Both the position numbers and the translations under genes were made by a program. Shown here piece by piece: positions 11,356-21,381 of a DNA stretch of 64,000 nucleotides. The notes beneath the pieces were generated by a model. It had not been told where the DNA came from, made no database searches, and was given only the letters and a program-made list of their open reading frames with translations. Source of the DNA: Lentilactobacillus otakiensis DSM 19908 = JCM 15040 (GTDB taxonomy: Bacteria > Bacillota > Bacilli > Lactobacillales > Lactobacillaceae); contig NZ_AZED01000014.1 in NCBI RefSeq assembly GCF_001434145.1, forward strand, positions 186,001-250,000, written 5' to 3'. Every line of letters starts with the position of its first letter. Position 1 is the stretch's first letter.

Positions 11356-13944
11356 ATGGGGAAAAAGCGAATTTACGAATTAGCTAAAGAACTAAATGTC
11401 TCCAGTAAGCAAATCGTTGACCGTGGTAACAAACAAGGCTTCGATATCAAAAATCACATGTCAACAGTTGACGCTAATCAAGAGCGCCAAATTAGAGCAA
11501 TGTTTAGTAAGGGTGGCAGTAAACCTGCCAGTCATACCAGCAAACCAGCTGGTAGCGGCCAGCATACGGCGGCTAAACCAAGCCATCAAAATGCTGCCCA
11601 TTCGACTAGTTCGAAACCTGCAGAACACCACACAGCAGCCCACGCACAAAGTCGGCCCGCTGCACACACAAATAACAATAACAGTGGTCATTCAGTAAGT
11701 CGGAATACCAATCAGGCAAACCATTCGGTAAACCACGGCAATTCTAACCACAATAGTTCCAACCGTTCAAATTCCACTCACAGCAATAACACAACTGATC
11801 AGCGGAATCATTCGAACAACAATCATTCAAACAATAATAACCACTCATCAAATTCGAACAACAATCATAACAGTTCAAATAATGAGCATCGGAATAATAA
11901 TCATTCGAACAATGCCACTTCTCGTCCAGCAGCCAGCCATTCAAACGGCAGCAATACAACGTCAAGTAATCGTAGCAGTTCGAATAATTCTTCAAACCAC
12001 ACCAATAACTTCTCAAACCACAACACTGGCAGCGGTCGTTTTGGTGGCAGTTTGAACCGAAATAATAATCGTGGTGGCTCACGAAAAGCCAACAAGAAGC
12101 GGAACAAGAAACAGCGTAAGCAAAAGAATCAACGTTTGCGTGAAGTTGAACATCATGGTGCGCCAGAACGTAAGAGTCGGCCGTTACCAAAGGTTCTTGA
12201 ATATCAAGACGGCATGAATGCCCAAGAATTGGGTAAGTTATTGCATAGAGAGCCTGCTGAAATTGTTAAGAAGTTATTCATGTTAGGCGTGATGGTTAAC
12301 CAAAACCAATCACTTGATAAGGATACAATTGAAATTTTAGCTGCTGATTACGGTATTGAAGCTAAAGAAAAGGTCCACGAAGACTTATCAGATTTGGATA
12401 AGATCTTTGAGAAGGAAATGAAGAATACCGATCATTTGGTTTCTCGTCCTCCCGTTGTTACAATCATGGGACACGTTGACCATGGTAAAACAACCTTGCT
12501 GGATCACTTGAGACATTCACACATTACAGCCGGTGAAGCTGGTGGAATCACTCAAGCAATCGGTGCTTATCAAGTTCGTCATGGGGACAACCAGATTACC
12601 TTCTTGGATACCCCAGGACATGCGGCCTTTACTGAAATGCGTGCGCGTGGTGCCAACATCACTGATATCACTATTTTGGTGGTTGCTGCTGATGATGGGG
12701 TTATGCCTCAGACCATTGAAGCGATTAACCATGCCAAGGCTGCCAAGACACCAATCATTGTTGCCATTAACAAGATCGATAAGCCGGATGCAAATCCACA
12801 ACACGTTACCGATCAATTAATGCAATACGGTTTGGTTCCTGAAAAACTCGGTGGTGATACGATCTTCGTTAATATTTCTGCTAAATTTGGCAAGAATATC
12901 GATGAATTACTTGATATGATTATCTTGGAAGCTGAAGTGATGGAATTAAAGGCTGATCCAGATCAACCAGCTGCTGGTTCCGTTATTGAAGCCCGTTTGG
13001 ATCAAGGAAAGGGCCCTGTTGCCACTTTGCTGGTTCAACAAGGAACACTTCACGTTGGTGATCCAATCGTTGCTGGTCATACATTTGGTCGAGTGCGGAC
13101 AATGACCAACGAACGTGGTCGTGAAGTTAAGAAAGCGACGCCATCAAGTCCTGTTTCCATTACTGGCTTGAACGAGGTTCCAGAAGCCGGTGACCGTTAC
13201 GTTGTCTTCGACGATGAGAAGACAGCGCGGTCTGTTGGTGAGGAACGTGCCAAAGAAGCCCAAGTTGAAGAACGTCGTAAGACTACTCGAGTAACATTGG
13301 ACAGCTTGTTTGATTCGCTTAAAGAAGGCGAAATGAAGGAAGTTGACATTGTTATCAAGGCTGACGTTCAAGGTTCAGTTGAAGCTTTGGCTAACAGTCT
13401 GCAAAAGATTGAAGTCGAAGGTGTCAAGGTTAATATTATTCATTCTGGCGTTGGTGCCATCAATGAAAGTGATGTTGCCTTAGCTGAAGCAAGTAACGCA
13501 ATCATCATTGGTTTCAACGTTCGACCAACACCACAAGCTAAGTCTCAAGCTGACAGTGACCATGTTGATATTCGTCTTCATCAAGTTATTTATAATGCAA
13601 TTGATGAAGTTGAATCAGCTATGAAGGGAATGCTTGCGCCAACATATACCGAAGAAGTAACCGGTGAAGTTGAAGTTCGTGATATCTTCAAGGCCTCTAA
13701 GGTTGGAACCATCGCTGGTGGAATGGTTGTCGATGGTGTCGTTGAGAAGAATAGTAAAGTTCGTTTGATCCGCGATGGTGTGGTTGTTTACACCGGCGAA
13801 CTGAACAGTTTGAAACGCTTCAAAGATGACGTCAACGAAGTTAAACAAGGATTTGAATTAGGCTTGACCATCAAAGACTATAACGATATCAAGGTCGGCG
13901 ATGTGATTGAGGCATACGTTATGAAACAAGTGCCTGTCAAGTAA
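11356..13944 (+). CDS. infB: Translation initiation factor IF-2
   Basis: IF-2 is the GTPase that delivers initiator fMet-tRNA to the 30S subunit. The 862-residue protein has an IF2_N helix domain at 1-50 and a very long Asn/Ser/His-rich low-complexity linker from about residue 55 to 240. A basic stretch follows, then a second IF2_N domain (about 280-340) and the G domain: G1 GHVDHGKT near 371, G3 DTPGH near 418, G4 NKID near 472. Domains II, III and IV follow. The ATG start lies behind AAAGGAGAG. The linker is the odd part; core motifs are intact. Confidence 0.97.
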   Translation: MGKKRIYELAKELNVSSKQIVDRGNKQGFDIKNHMSTVDANQERQIRAMFSKGGSKPASHTSKPAGSGQHTAAKPSHQNAAHSTSSKPAEHHTAAHAQSRPAAHTNNNNSGHSVSRNTNQANHSVNHGNSNHNSSNRSNSTHSNNTTDQRNHSNNNHSNNNNHSSNSNNNHNSSNNEHRNNNHSNNATSRPAASHSNGSNTTSSNRSSSNNSSNHTNNFSNHNTGSGRFGGSLNRNNNRGGSRKANKKRNKKQRKQKNQRLREVEHHGAPERKSRPLPKVLEYQDGMNAQELGKLLHREPAEIVKKLFMLGVMVNQNQSLDKDTIEILAADYGIEAKEKVHEDLSDLDKIFEKEMKNTDHLVSRPPVVTIMGHVDHGKTTLLDHLRHSHITAGEAGGITQAIGAYQVRHGDNQITFLDTPGHAAFTEMRARGANITDITILVVAADDGVMPQTIEAINHAKAAKTPIIVAINKIDKPDANPQHVTDQLMQYGLVPEKLGGDTIFVNISAKFGKNIDELLDMIILEAEVMELKADPDQPAAGSVIEARLDQGKGPVATLLVQQGTLHVGDPIVAGHTFGRVRTMTNERGREVKKATPSSPVSITGLNEVPEAGDRYVVFDDEKTARSVGEERAKEAQVEERRKTTRVTLDSLFDSLKEGEMKEVDIVIKADVQGSVEALANSLQKIEVEGVKVNIIHSGVGAINESDVALAEASNAIIIGFNVRPTPQAKSQADSDHVDIRLHQVIYNAIDEVESAMKGMLAPTYTEEVTGEVEVRDIFKASKVGTIAGGMVVDGVVEKNSKVRLIRDGVVVYTGELNSLKRFKDDVNEVKQGFELGLTIKDYNDIKVGDVIEAYVMKQVPVK

Positions 13945-13959
13945 TTTGGAGGTGTTTCT

Positions 13960-14313
13960 ATGGCTCATTATCGGGTTGGCCGATTGGAACAAGAAATTCA
14001 AAAAGAAGTCAATGACATTCTGTTAAAACGTGTCCGTGATCCTCGCGTTCAGGGCGTTACGTTAACAGGTGTTGAAGTGACCGGAGATCTTCAGCAAGCC
14101 ACAATTTACTACAGTATTTTGTCTGATAAAAAAGAAGACGAAGATACAACTGCTAAGGGATTGGATAAGGCGACCGGATTAATCCGCGGCGAACTTGGTC
14201 ATCGTTTAAGCATTTACAAAACGCCTGAGATCAAGTTTGAGCTGGACACCTCGGTTCAGTATGGTGACAAGATTGACCGCTTAATTAATAAATTAAATCA
14301 AGATGGTGAATAA
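13960..14313 (+). CDS. rbfA: Ribosome-binding factor A
   Basis: RbfA is a cold-shock and 30S maturation factor that binds near the 5' helix of 16S rRNA. The 117-residue product has the KH-like fold pattern: RVGRLEQEIQKEVNDIL, then VTGDLQQATIYYS and LGHRLSIYKTPEIKFELD. The start is ATG 13960 behind TTTGGAGGTG. It is the last gene before a strong terminator at 14321-14354. Confidence 0.95.
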   Translation: MAHYRVGRLEQEIQKEVNDILLKRVRDPRVQGVTLTGVEVTGDLQQATIYYSILSDKKEDEDTTAKGLDKATGLIRGELGHRLSIYKTPEIKFELDTSVQYGDKIDRLINKLNQDGE

Positions 14314-14320
14314 TCATCTC

Positions 14321-14354
14321 AACTGCCCACGCCTAAATGGCTGGGCAGTTTTTT
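14321..14354 (+). terminator. Intrinsic terminator after rbfA
   Basis: AACTGCCCA (14321-14329) pairs with TGGGCAGTT (14342-14350), an inner GCC/GGC pair extends the stem, and TTTTTT follows. It closes the rimP-rbfA operon just after the rbfA stop. Confidence 0.9.
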
Positions 14355-14355
14355 G

Positions 14356-14364
14356 TGATATAAT
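14356..14364 (+). promoter_or_regulatory. Extended -10 promoter of truB-ribF
   Basis: TGaTATAAT at 14356-14364 is a perfect -10 hexamer with TGn extension, immediately after the rbfA terminator. No good -35 hexamer is visible at 17 bases. It would start transcription near 14371, about 25 bases upstream of truB. Confidence 0.65.
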
Positions 14365-14395
14365 TTTCTTACATGAAAAAAATAGGAGAATTCGA

Positions 14396-15301
14396 ATGGA
14401 TGGCGTAATCGCATTATATAAAGAGCGTGGCATGACCAGTCACGATTGTATCAGCAAACTAAGAAAGATTTTGCACACCAAAAAAGTGGGCCACACGGGC
14501 ACCTTGGACCCTAATGTGGACGGCGTCTTGCCAATTTGTATTGGGCAGGCTACCAAAATTAGCGAAATATTAATGCAATCCGGCAAAATTTATCGGGGTG
14601 CTATTACACTTGGCGTTGCCTATGATAGTGAGGATTTGGATGGCAATTTAATCGAACAGGTTCCGGTGACAACACCATTGGCCAACGACCAGATCAACGC
14701 AGCGTTGGCCAAGCTTACCGGCGATATTATGCAGACACCGCCAATGTATTCAGCGGTGAAGGTCAACGGGCATAAATTGTATGAGTATGCACGAAAGGGA
14801 ATTACAATTGAACGCGAGCCACGGCCAATTCACATTGATCATTTCAAACAAATCAAACCATCGACTTATGATGCCACAGCGAAAACCCAGACAATTTATT
14901 TTGAAGTTGGCTGCTCTAAAGGGACCTATGTGAGGACTTTGGCGGTTGATTTTGGTAAACAAGTTGGTCTGCCATCAGTGATGTCTGACTTAACTCGGAT
15001 CAAAAGTGGGGGCTTTGATATTTCTCAGACGTCTACTTTAGCAGAGGTTAAAGCCGCCGTTGATGATCAAAACGTCCAGGCGGTCCTTCATCCATTAGCT
15101 GAAGCCCTTGCTGATTACCCAATTTATCAATTGGATGACAGTCGCTGGGGAATCGTTTCTCACGGTGGTTTCTTAGATCAATCGATTTGTCCGGAAAAGG
15201 CACCGGTTGTCAGACTTGATTACCAGCAGCAGGTTAAAGCGTTATATAAATTTGATGAAACAGTCGGTCAATACAGACCGTTTAGAATGTTTTTAGCTTA
15301 A
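14396..15301 (+). CDS. truB: tRNA pseudouridine(55) synthase TruB
   Basis: TruB makes pseudouridine 55 in the T loop of tRNAs. The start is placed at ATG 14396 behind AATAGGAGAA; an in-frame upstream start at 14303 would translate the rbfA terminator and promoter and is rejected. The product is 301 residues. The catalytic aspartate is D38 in GHTGTLDPNVDGVLP; further conserved blocks are TPPMYSAVKVNG and GTYVRTLAVDFG. The C-terminal part is the PUA-like region of Firmicute TruB. ribF follows closely, a common pairing. Confidence 0.95.
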   Translation: MDGVIALYKERGMTSHDCISKLRKILHTKKVGHTGTLDPNVDGVLPICIGQATKISEILMQSGKIYRGAITLGVAYDSEDLDGNLIEQVPVTTPLANDQINAALAKLTGDIMQTPPMYSAVKVNGHKLYEYARKGITIEREPRPIHIDHFKQIKPSTYDATAKTQTIYFEVGCSKGTYVRTLAVDFGKQVGLPSVMSDLTRIKSGGFDISQTSTLAEVKAAVDDQNVQAVLHPLAEALADYPIYQLDDSRWGIVSHGGFLDQSICPEKAPVVRLDYQQQVKALYKFDETVGQYRPFRMFLA

Positions 15302-15320
15302 TGAAGGTGGGTTGCTAACA

Positions 15321-16277
15321 ATGAAAATTTCGAGATTACACTATCCATTGCCAGACGACTTTAAGGTTGAAGGACCAACAGTTGTTGCAATGGGATTTTT
15401 TGATGGCTTTCATAAGGGTCACCAAACAGTTTTACAGCGGGCAAAGGACGAAGCCGAAAAGCGCGGTGCTAAATTGGCCGTTTTAACATATGATCATCAT
15501 CCGGCCATCGTCTACCGAAAGATGTCACCTCATGAACAGCGATACTTAACTTTGAATGATTATAAGATGCAGTTACTAAGCGATTTTGGTGTTGACCAAG
15601 TCTTCTTAGTCAACTATTCTTATGACTTCCAAAGCCAGACACCTGACGAATTTATTAAGAACTTCCTTAAGCGGTTCAATGCTGTGGCAGTCGTTGCCGG
15701 CTTTGATCACACGTATGGCGATAAAAAAGTTGCCACAATGGCCAACTTTCCGAAATATGCCAAGGGCGCGTTTGACGTTATCACGGTTTCTTCGGTAGAC
15801 ATTAATGACAAAAAGGTGAGTTCAACTCGAATTCGAATCGAATTGGATTCTGGCGATGTTGATAGTGTCACCGACTTGTTAGGACGACCATTTCAAACGC
15901 GGGGGGTCATTGTCCATGGTGAAGAACGTGGCCGCCTGCTAGGCTATCCAACTGCGAACGTTGAGCACTCGGAGTACCAGTGGCTGCCGGCGGTTGGCAT
16001 TTATGTCGTAACCGTTCAAATTGCAGACAAAAAATATCTGGGAATGGCATCGATCGGGAGAAATGTGACTTTCTCTGACGTCCACCCAATGACTGTTGAA
16101 ATCAATTTAATGGATTTTAACCGCAACATTTATGGTGAAGTGGTTAATGTGAACTGGCTTTCCTATCTCAGAAGTGAAATTAAATTTCAGACGCCAGAAG
16201 ACCTGATTGACCAATTGGACAAAGACAAAACCGCTACTCGAGAATATCTGCAACAGCATCCTGAAGTTCTAAATTAG
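15321..16277 (+). CDS. ribF: Bifunctional riboflavin kinase / FAD synthetase
   Basis: RibF phosphorylates riboflavin to FMN and adenylylates FMN to FAD. The N-terminal nucleotidyltransferase domain starts VVAMGFFDGFHKGHQ (residues about 22-36) and includes VVAGFDHTYG. The C-terminal kinase domain has the GRLLGYPTANVE motif near 210 and LGMASIGRNVTF. The start ATG 15321 is chosen over TTG 15312, because the latter would sit only a base or two behind the AAGGTGGG ribosome binding site. Length is 318 residues, normal. No FMN riboswitch is seen upstream. Confidence 0.95.
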   Translation: MKISRLHYPLPDDFKVEGPTVVAMGFFDGFHKGHQTVLQRAKDEAEKRGAKLAVLTYDHHPAIVYRKMSPHEQRYLTLNDYKMQLLSDFGVDQVFLVNYSYDFQSQTPDEFIKNFLKRFNAVAVVAGFDHTYGDKKVATMANFPKYAKGAFDVITVSSVDINDKKVSSTRIRIELDSGDVDSVTDLLGRPFQTRGVIVHGEERGRLLGYPTANVEHSEYQWLPAVGIYVVTVQIADKKYLGMASIGRNVTFSDVHPMTVEINLMDFNRNIYGEVVNVNWLSYLRSEIKFQTPEDLIDQLDKDKTATREYLQQHPEVLN

Positions 16278-16282
16278 CACTA

Positions 16283-16309
16283 TTAGCACTCTACACAAAA
16301 TAATGCTAA
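16283..16309 (+). promoter_or_regulatory. Degenerate upstream CIRCE element (HrcA operator)
   Basis: TTAGCACTC at 16283-16291, 9-base spacer, then TAATGCTAA at 16301-16309, which matches 7 of 9 positions of the consensus right arm GAGTGCTAA. It lies upstream of the predicted -35 element and 58 bases before the perfect copy. Confidence 0.8.
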
Positions 16310-16326
16310 AATAAGGCTATATTCCC

Positions 16327-16355
16327 TTGACTTATAACATATGGTTTGTTAAATT
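16327..16355 (+). promoter_or_regulatory. Promoter of hrcA-grpE-dnaK operon
   Basis: TTGACT at 16327-16332 and TAAATT at 16350-16355 with a 17-base spacer and a TG one base before the -10. It lies between the two CIRCE copies, the normal geometry for HrcA repression. Confidence 0.7.
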
Positions 16356-16366
16356 ATAAATGTGCC

Positions 16367-16393
16367 TTAGCACTCGGGTATATTGAGTGCTAA
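16367..16393 (+). promoter_or_regulatory. Perfect CIRCE element (HrcA operator)
   Basis: TTAGCACTC (16367-16375), 9-base spacer, GAGTGCTAA (16385-16393): an exact match to the CIRCE consensus, located just downstream of the promoter and ending where the hrcA ribosome binding site begins. HrcA bound here would block the operon until heat stress titrates GroEL. Confidence 0.96.
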
Positions 16394-16408
16394 AAAGAGG
16401 TGATTTGG

Positions 16409-17446
16409 GTGCTAACGGATAGGCAAAAAGATATTCTTCAAATAATCATTCGTGATTACACAAGAACGGGAATGCCAGTTGGTTCCAAGGCATTGGCTGA
16501 GGAGTTTCCGACCCACGTTAGTTCCGCGACGGTCAGAAATGACATGGCTGCACTTGAATCAAAGGGCTTAATTAATAAGACACACTTTTCATCAGGCCGG
16601 GTTCCTTCGATTGAAGGCTATCGGTATTATGTTGATAACCTGGTCCAACCAGATCCACTTGATGAAGGTGCCGAAGATTTAATCAAAACTTCTTTCAACA
16701 GCGAATTCAATCGAATTGATGAGATTGTTCAAGAATCGGCGAAGGTCTTGTCAGACTTAACCAATTATATGGCCTTGACATTTAATCCCGAGTCCGGTGA
16801 CAACTTGAAACTTGGCGGTTTCAGGTTGGTTAAATTGGACGATCGGCAGGTTATGGCAATTATTGTCACCAACACCGGCCATGTGATCGACAAGATTTTC
16901 CGACTGGCAAACGTTTCATCTGAACAGTTGGAAACAATTGTGAACATCATCAACACCGAGTTGGTTGGCAAGCCATTAAAGGATGTCATGGACAAATTGA
17001 AATTTGATATTCCAATGCTCATGACCAAGTATATTCAGACACCTGAAGGATTCTTGAAAATCTTTGGGGATATGCTGGATGAAGCTGGACGTGATAAAGT
17101 GCATGTCGATGGCGAGCTGAATTTGTTGAAGTTCGCTGAACGGCAAAACATTGATCGTCTTAAGCCACTGTACAATTTGCTTGGCACTGAGGATTCGGTT
17201 TCAAAGATTATCGATCCGAATTCCAAAGATGTTCAGGTTCGAATTGGCGGCGAGCTTCGAAACGACCTGTTGAAAGATTATAGTATTATTACTGGAACTT
17301 ATGATTTGAAAGAGTATGGCCACGGTGTGATTGCTGTGATTGGACCAACCCGAATGCCTTACTCAAAGGTCATTGGAATTGTCGGCGCTTTGCGGGAAGA
17401 ATTGACGAAGAAGCTGCTCGGTTATTACGATGATGATAATGATTAA
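16409..17446 (+). CDS. hrcA: Heat-inducible transcription repressor HrcA
   Basis: HrcA is the repressor that binds CIRCE and controls its own operon. The product begins VLTDRQKDILQIIIRDYTRTGMP, the winged-helix DNA-binding domain, with SSATVRNDMAALESKGLI as recognition region, followed by the GAF-like dimerisation and inserted domains. The GTG at 16409 is preferred over GTG 16400, because AAAAAGAGG ends at 16400 and gives 8-base spacing to the former. Length is 345 residues. The two CIRCE copies upstream make autoregulation clear. grpE follows 17 bases downstream. Confidence 0.95.
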   Translation: MLTDRQKDILQIIIRDYTRTGMPVGSKALAEEFPTHVSSATVRNDMAALESKGLINKTHFSSGRVPSIEGYRYYVDNLVQPDPLDEGAEDLIKTSFNSEFNRIDEIVQESAKVLSDLTNYMALTFNPESGDNLKLGGFRLVKLDDRQVMAIIVTNTGHVIDKIFRLANVSSEQLETIVNIINTELVGKPLKDVMDKLKFDIPMLMTKYIQTPEGFLKIFGDMLDEAGRDKVHVDGELNLLKFAERQNIDRLKPLYNLLGTEDSVSKIIDPNSKDVQVRIGGELRNDLLKDYSIITGTYDLKEYGHGVIAVIGPTRMPYSKVIGIVGALREELTKKLLGYYDDDND

Positions 17447-17463
17447 TTTAAGGAGGCGATTGT

Positions 17464-18072
17464 TTGGCAGACAACAAAGATGATTCAGCCAAGAAGAATC
17501 AAAGTGGGCCAACGCAAGAAAAATCAACTCAACCAGATCAAGCTGCTAAAGAAGCAGTTAAACATGGCACTAAGGCTGATAAGACCAAGGCCCATGATTC
17601 AGATGAAACTAAAAAATTAAAACACACAGTGGTCGAATTGCAGAAGAAACTTGATGCAATGGAAGACAAGTTCTTGCGGGCAGAGGCGGATATGCGAAAC
17701 ATTGAAACCCATGCCAAGAAAGAACAAGCTGACTTGATCAAATATGATGGTCAGCAGTTGGCACATGACATTTTACCAATTGTTGATAATCTCCAGCGAG
17801 CCCTTAAAGTTGATGTCACCGACGAAAGTGGCAAGCAACTTAAGCAGGGTGTTTCAATGGTTTACGAGCATTTCAACAAAGCCTTGTCTGATAACGGGGT
17901 GGAAGTGATTGATGCGTTGAATAAACCATTTGATCCTAAGTTTGATCAAGCTGTTCAAACTTCGCCAGCTGATGATGATCATCCAGCTGACACCGTTGTT
18001 CAGGTCCTACAAGACGGATACCGTTTGAAGGACCGGGTTCTCCGACCAGCAATGGTTGTTGTAGCAAAATAA
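17464..18072 (+). CDS. grpE: Nucleotide exchange factor GrpE
   Basis: GrpE releases ADP from DnaK. The 202-residue protein has a charged, disordered N-terminal region (about 1-50), a long coiled-coil helix (LKHTVVELQKKLDAMEDKFLRAEADMRN) and the C-terminal beta domain with GVEVIDALNKPFDP and VVQVLQDGYRLKDRVLRPAMV. The TTG start at 17464 follows TTAAGGAGG. It lies between hrcA and dnaK in the class I heat-shock operon. Confidence 0.96.
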   Translation: MADNKDDSAKKNQSGPTQEKSTQPDQAAKEAVKHGTKADKTKAHDSDETKKLKHTVVELQKKLDAMEDKFLRAEADMRNIETHAKKEQADLIKYDGQQLAHDILPIVDNLQRALKVDVTDESGKQLKQGVSMVYEHFNKALSDNGVEVIDALNKPFDPKFDQAVQTSPADDDHPADTVVQVLQDGYRLKDRVLRPAMVVVAK

Positions 18073-18099
18073 AACTTTAAAAGAAAAAGAGGATTATTT

Positions 18100-19971
18100 A
18101 TGGCAAGTAATAAAATTATTGGTATTGATTTAGGAACTACTAACTCTGCCGTTGCTGTTCTTGAAGGCAGCGCGCCTAAAATTATTCCAAACCCAGAAGG
18201 TGCTCGTACGACACCATCAGTTGTTGCATTTAAAGATGGTAAGCCACAGGTTGGTGAAGTTGCCAAGCGACAAGAAATCACCAATCCAAATACGGTTCGT
18301 TCAATCAAGAGTCACATGGGTGAACAAGGTTACACCGTTGATATTGAAGGTAAGAAATATACACCACAACAAATTTCAGCAATGATTCTTCAATACATCA
18401 AGGAATTTGCTGAAGATTACGTTGGTGATAAGGTTGAAAACGCCGTTATCACTGTTCCTGCATACTTTAATGATGCTCAACGTCAAGCTACTAAAGATGC
18501 TGGTAAAATCGCCGGCTTAAATGTTAAGCGAATTATCAACGAACCAACCGCCGCAGCTTTGGCATACGGTATGGATAAGCAGGACAAAGATGAAAAGATC
18601 CTGGTTTACGATTTAGGTGGTGGTACTTTTGATGTTTCCATCCTTGAGTTAGGTGATGGTGTCTTCCAAGTACTTTCAACTAACGGTGATACTCATCTTG
18701 GTGGTGATGACTTTGATCAACGAATCATTGATTGGTTGGTTGAGGGCTTCAAGAAGGATAATGGCGTTGACCTGTCAAAAGACAAGATGGCATTACAACG
18801 TTTAAAGGACGCTGCTGAAAAAGCTAAGAAAGACCTTTCAGGTGTCACTGAATCAGAAATCAGTTTGCCATTTATTTCTGCCGGCGACAATGGTCCACTT
18901 CATTTGCAAACTACATTGACTCGTGCAAAGTTCAATGAATTGACTTCAGACTTGGTTGCTAAGACCAAGGTTCCATTTGACAATGCTTTGAAGGATGCTA
19001 AGTTAAGCACTTCAGACATTGACCAAGTTATCTTAAATGGTGGTTCAACTCGTATTCCAGCTGTCCAAGAAGCTGTTAAGTCATGGACTGGCAAGGATTC
19101 AAACCACTCAATCAACCCTGATGAAGCCGTTGCTTTAGGTGCTGCCGTTCAAGGTGGTGTGATTACCGGTGATGTTAAGGATGTTGTTTTGCTTGATGTT
19201 ACCCCATTGTCACTTGGTATTGAAACCATGGGTGGTGTCTTCACGAAGTTGATTGACCGTAACACAACCATCCCTACCAGCAAGTCACAAGTCTTCTCAA
19301 CTGCTGCTGACAATCAACCAGCCGTTGACATTCACGTTCTACAAGGTGAACGTCCAATGGCTGCTGACGATAAGACGTTGGGTCAATTCCAGTTGACTGA
19401 CATTCCAGCTGCTCCTCGTGGCGTTCCTCAAATCGAAGTTAAGTTTGATATTGACAAAAACGGGATCGTTAACGTTTCTGCTAAGGATAAAGGAACTGGT
19501 AAAGAGCAAAAGATCACCATCAAGGATTCATCAGGTCTTTCAGACGATGAAATTCAAAAGATGATGAAGGAAGCTAAGGAAAACGAAGAGGCTGATAAGC
19601 AACGTAAGGAATCAGCTGATTTGAATAATGAAGTTGACCAATTGATCTTCCAGACTGATAAGACCCTTAAAGATGTTAAAGGTAAAGTATCAGACGACGA
19701 AATCAAGAAGGCTGAAGATGCTCGTGATGCCCTTAAGAAAGCCAAAGAAGATAACAACGTTGACGAAATGAAGTCAAAGAAGGATGATCTTAACAAGATC
19801 GTTCAAGATTTAGCTGTTAAGTTGTATCAACAACAAGCTCCTAAAGACGGTGGCGCTGCTGCCGGTGAAGGTGCCAAGGGTGGTTCAACTGATGGTAAAT
19901 CTGACGGCAAGGGTGACGATGGCACCGTTGACGGCGACTTCCACGAAGTTCACGATGATGATAAAAAGTAA
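18100..19971 (+). CDS. dnaK: Chaperone DnaK (Hsp70)
   Basis: DnaK is the ATP-dependent Hsp70 chaperone. The 623-residue product shows all three Hsp70 signatures: [10 protein letters not shown] near the N-terminus, [14 protein letters not shown] near 170-185 and [14 protein letters not shown] near 310. The substrate-binding domain follows, then a Gly/Asp/Lys-rich C-terminal tail. The N-terminal lobe is of the Gram-positive type, lacking the roughly 24-residue insertion of proteobacterial DnaK. The ATG follows AAAGAGGA. It is controlled by the CIRCE elements ahead of hrcA. Confidence 0.98.
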   Translation: MASNKIIGIDLGTTNSAVAVLEGSAPKIIPNPEGARTTPSVVAFKDGKPQVGEVAKRQEITNPNTVRSIKSHMGEQGYTVDIEGKKYTPQQISAMILQYIKEFAEDYVGDKVENAVITVPAYFNDAQRQATKDAGKIAGLNVKRIINEPTAAALAYGMDKQDKDEKILVYDLGGGTFDVSILELGDGVFQVLSTNGDTHLGGDDFDQRIIDWLVEGFKKDNGVDLSKDKMALQRLKDAAEKAKKDLSGVTESEISLPFISAGDNGPLHLQTTLTRAKFNELTSDLVAKTKVPFDNALKDAKLSTSDIDQVILNGGSTRIPAVQEAVKSWTGKDSNHSINPDEAVALGAAVQGGVITGDVKDVVLLDVTPLSLGIETMGGVFTKLIDRNTTIPTSKSQVFSTAADNQPAVDIHVLQGERPMAADDKTLGQFQLTDIPAAPRGVPQIEVKFDIDKNGIVNVSAKDKGTGKEQKITIKDSSGLSDDEIQKMMKEAKENEEADKQRKESADLNNEVDQLIFQTDKTLKDVKGKVSDDEIKKAEDARDALKKAKEDNNVDEMKSKKDDLNKIVQDLAVKLYQQQAPKDGGAAAGEGAKGGSTDGKSDGKGDDGTVDGDFHEVHDDDKK

Positions 19972-20000
19972 TCTTTAAGCTAATATTTTTGATGAGAAGT

Positions 20001-20025
20001 CAAGGCCGGCTGGCTTTGGCTTTTT
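20001..20025 (+). terminator. Probable terminator between dnaK and dnaJ
   Basis: CAAGGCC (20001-20007), loop GGCT, GGCTTTG (20012-20018) pair with one G-U, followed by GCTTTTTG. The stem is short and may be leaky, so dnaJ may be partly cotranscribed with dnaK. Confidence 0.55.
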
Positions 20026-20034
20026 GTTAAAATA

Positions 20035-20043
20035 TGGTATATT
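20035..20043 (+). promoter_or_regulatory. Extended -10 promoter ahead of dnaJ
   Basis: TGgTATATT at 20035-20043, with TTGGCT at 20016-20021 as a weak -35 at 16 bases. No CIRCE or CtsR site overlaps it, so dnaJ may have a separate non-heat-shock promoter. Confidence 0.5.
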
Positions 20044-20081
20044 ATCATGGTTAAGGAATTGAATGAGGATGGGAGTTTCTA

Positions 20082-21230
20082 ATGGCAGAAAAAGATTATT
20101 ATGATATTCTTGGAGTTTCCAAGGACGCCAGCGATGACGAAATCAAGCACGCCTATCGTAAGCTTTCTAAAAAGTGGCATCCAGACATTAATAAGGCTCC
20201 TAATGCTGAAGCAAAATTTAAAGAAATTAACGAAGCGTATGAAACGCTGAGTGATCCGCAAAAACGGGCCAATTATGATCAATACGGTTCAGCCGATGGT
20301 GCTGGTGCCGGATTTGGTGGTGGCCAAGGTGGCGGTTTTGGTAACTTTGGCGGCGGCGATGCCGGTGGCTTTGGTTTTGATGACATATTCAGCCAATTCT
20401 TCGGCGGTGGTCAACAAAGAACCGATCCCTCAGCACCACAGCAAGGCCGTGATCTTCAATACCAGATGACGCTTGAATTTGAAGAAGCCATTTTTGGCAA
20501 GAAGACGGTTATTAAATATAATCGTGAAGCACAATGTAAGACTTGTGGCGGAACTGGTGCCAAACCAGGAACGTCTCCAGTCACCTGTTCTAACTGTGGC
20601 GGCCGTGGATATGTGACTACTGAAACCAATACACCATTGGGCAGAATGCAGTCACGACAAGTTTGTCCTGTCTGCCATGGTACTGGTAAAGAAATTAAAG
20701 AGAAGTGCCCAACTTGTGGCGGTAGCGGTAAAACTGACGAACGTCATGAACTTGAAGTTAATGTGCCAGCTGGAATCGATGATGGCCAGCAGATGAGGCT
20801 TCAAGGCCAAGGTGAAGCCGGCGACAATGGTGGTCCTTACGGGGATTTGTACATTGTTTTCCGAGTTAAGCCAAGTAAGGACTTCACGCGTGATGGTGCA
20901 ACGATTTATGTCAACCAGCCGATCACATTTGCCCGAGCTGCACTTGGTGGTAAGATCAAAGTCAAGACAGTTCATGGCGATGTTGAGCTGAAAGTGCCTG
21001 CTGGAACTCAGACTGGGACAACCTTCCGACTGAAAGGAAAGGGTGCACCTCGTCTTCGTGGTAACGGGAATGGTGATGAACGAGTCACTGTCAATGTTGT
21101 GACACCAAAGTCGCTTAATAAGAACCAAAAGATTGCACTTGAAGCATTTGCCAAAGCCAGCGGTGATAACATCGCCGGCAAGGGTGGTAGTAATTTTTTT
21201 GACAAGATGAAAGACGCTTTTGATAAATAA
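20082..21230 (+). CDS. dnaJ: Chaperone DnaJ (Hsp40)
   Basis: DnaJ stimulates DnaK ATPase and delivers substrates. The 382-residue product has an N-terminal J domain ([20 protein letters not shown] motif in KWHPDINK) and a Gly/Phe-rich linker at about 75-120. Four CxxCxGxG-type zinc repeats follow ([32 protein letters not shown]), then the C-terminal substrate-binding domain. It starts at ATG 20082 behind GGATGGGAG. Complete class A DnaJ. Confidence 0.97.
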   Translation: MAEKDYYDILGVSKDASDDEIKHAYRKLSKKWHPDINKAPNAEAKFKEINEAYETLSDPQKRANYDQYGSADGAGAGFGGGQGGGFGNFGGGDAGGFGFDDIFSQFFGGGQQRTDPSAPQQGRDLQYQMTLEFEEAIFGKKTVIKYNREAQCKTCGGTGAKPGTSPVTCSNCGGRGYVTTETNTPLGRMQSRQVCPVCHGTGKEIKEKCPTCGGSGKTDERHELEVNVPAGIDDGQQMRLQGQGEAGDNGGPYGDLYIVFRVKPSKDFTRDGATIYVNQPITFARAALGGKIKVKTVHGDVELKVPAGTQTGTTFRLKGKGAPRLRGNGNGDERVTVNVVTPKSLNKNQKIALEAFAKASGDNIAGKGGSNFFDKMKDAFDK

Positions 21231-21243
21231 CATGATCATTTAC

Positions 21244-21284
21244 AGGGGTCAGCCGGCTGGTTTAGCCGTTGTTGGCCTCTTTTT
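21244..21284 (+). terminator. Intrinsic terminator after dnaJ
   Basis: AGGGGTCAGC (21244-21253) pairs over 10 positions with GTTGGCCTCT (21271-21280), allowing G-U pairs. An inner CGGCT/AGCCG hairpin extends the stem, and TTTTT follows. It closes the heat-shock operon. Confidence 0.85.
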
Positions 21285-21317
21285 ATGTAAAATAACTTCC
21301 GCAAATCCCGTTTGACT

Positions 21318-21345
21318 TTGGATAAACGTTAATCGCTGGTATAAT
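21318..21345 (+). promoter_or_regulatory. Promoter of lepA
   Basis: TTGGAT at 21318-21323 and TATAAT at 21340-21345 with 16-base spacing and a TGg extension. A TTGACT just upstream (21312) is 22 bases away and less likely to be the -35. Confidence 0.65.
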
Positions 21346-21381
21346 TGTAAATAGTTAAACAAATGAAAGTGAGAATACAAC

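Noticed and set aside
11800-11920. Repeated AAC/CAT/TCA units resembling a tandem or CRISPR-like repeat
   Set aside because: The units are irregular, within an open reading frame, and encode the low-complexity IF-2 linker; there are no constant repeats with unique spacers.
11744-12190. 148-codon antisense open frame opposite the infB linker
   Set aside because: The composition (Cys, Tyr, Asn, Ser) merely mirrors the Asn/His/Ser codons of the sense strand, and it has no ribosome binding site.
14303-14395. In-frame N-terminal extension of truB
   Set aside because: It would translate through the rbfA terminator and the truB promoter; ATG 14396 has its own ribosome binding site and matches the family start.
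20652-21239. 195-codon antisense open frame opposite dnaJ
   Set aside because: It covers intact DnaJ zinc repeats and C-terminal domain; no initiation signal or family resemblance.
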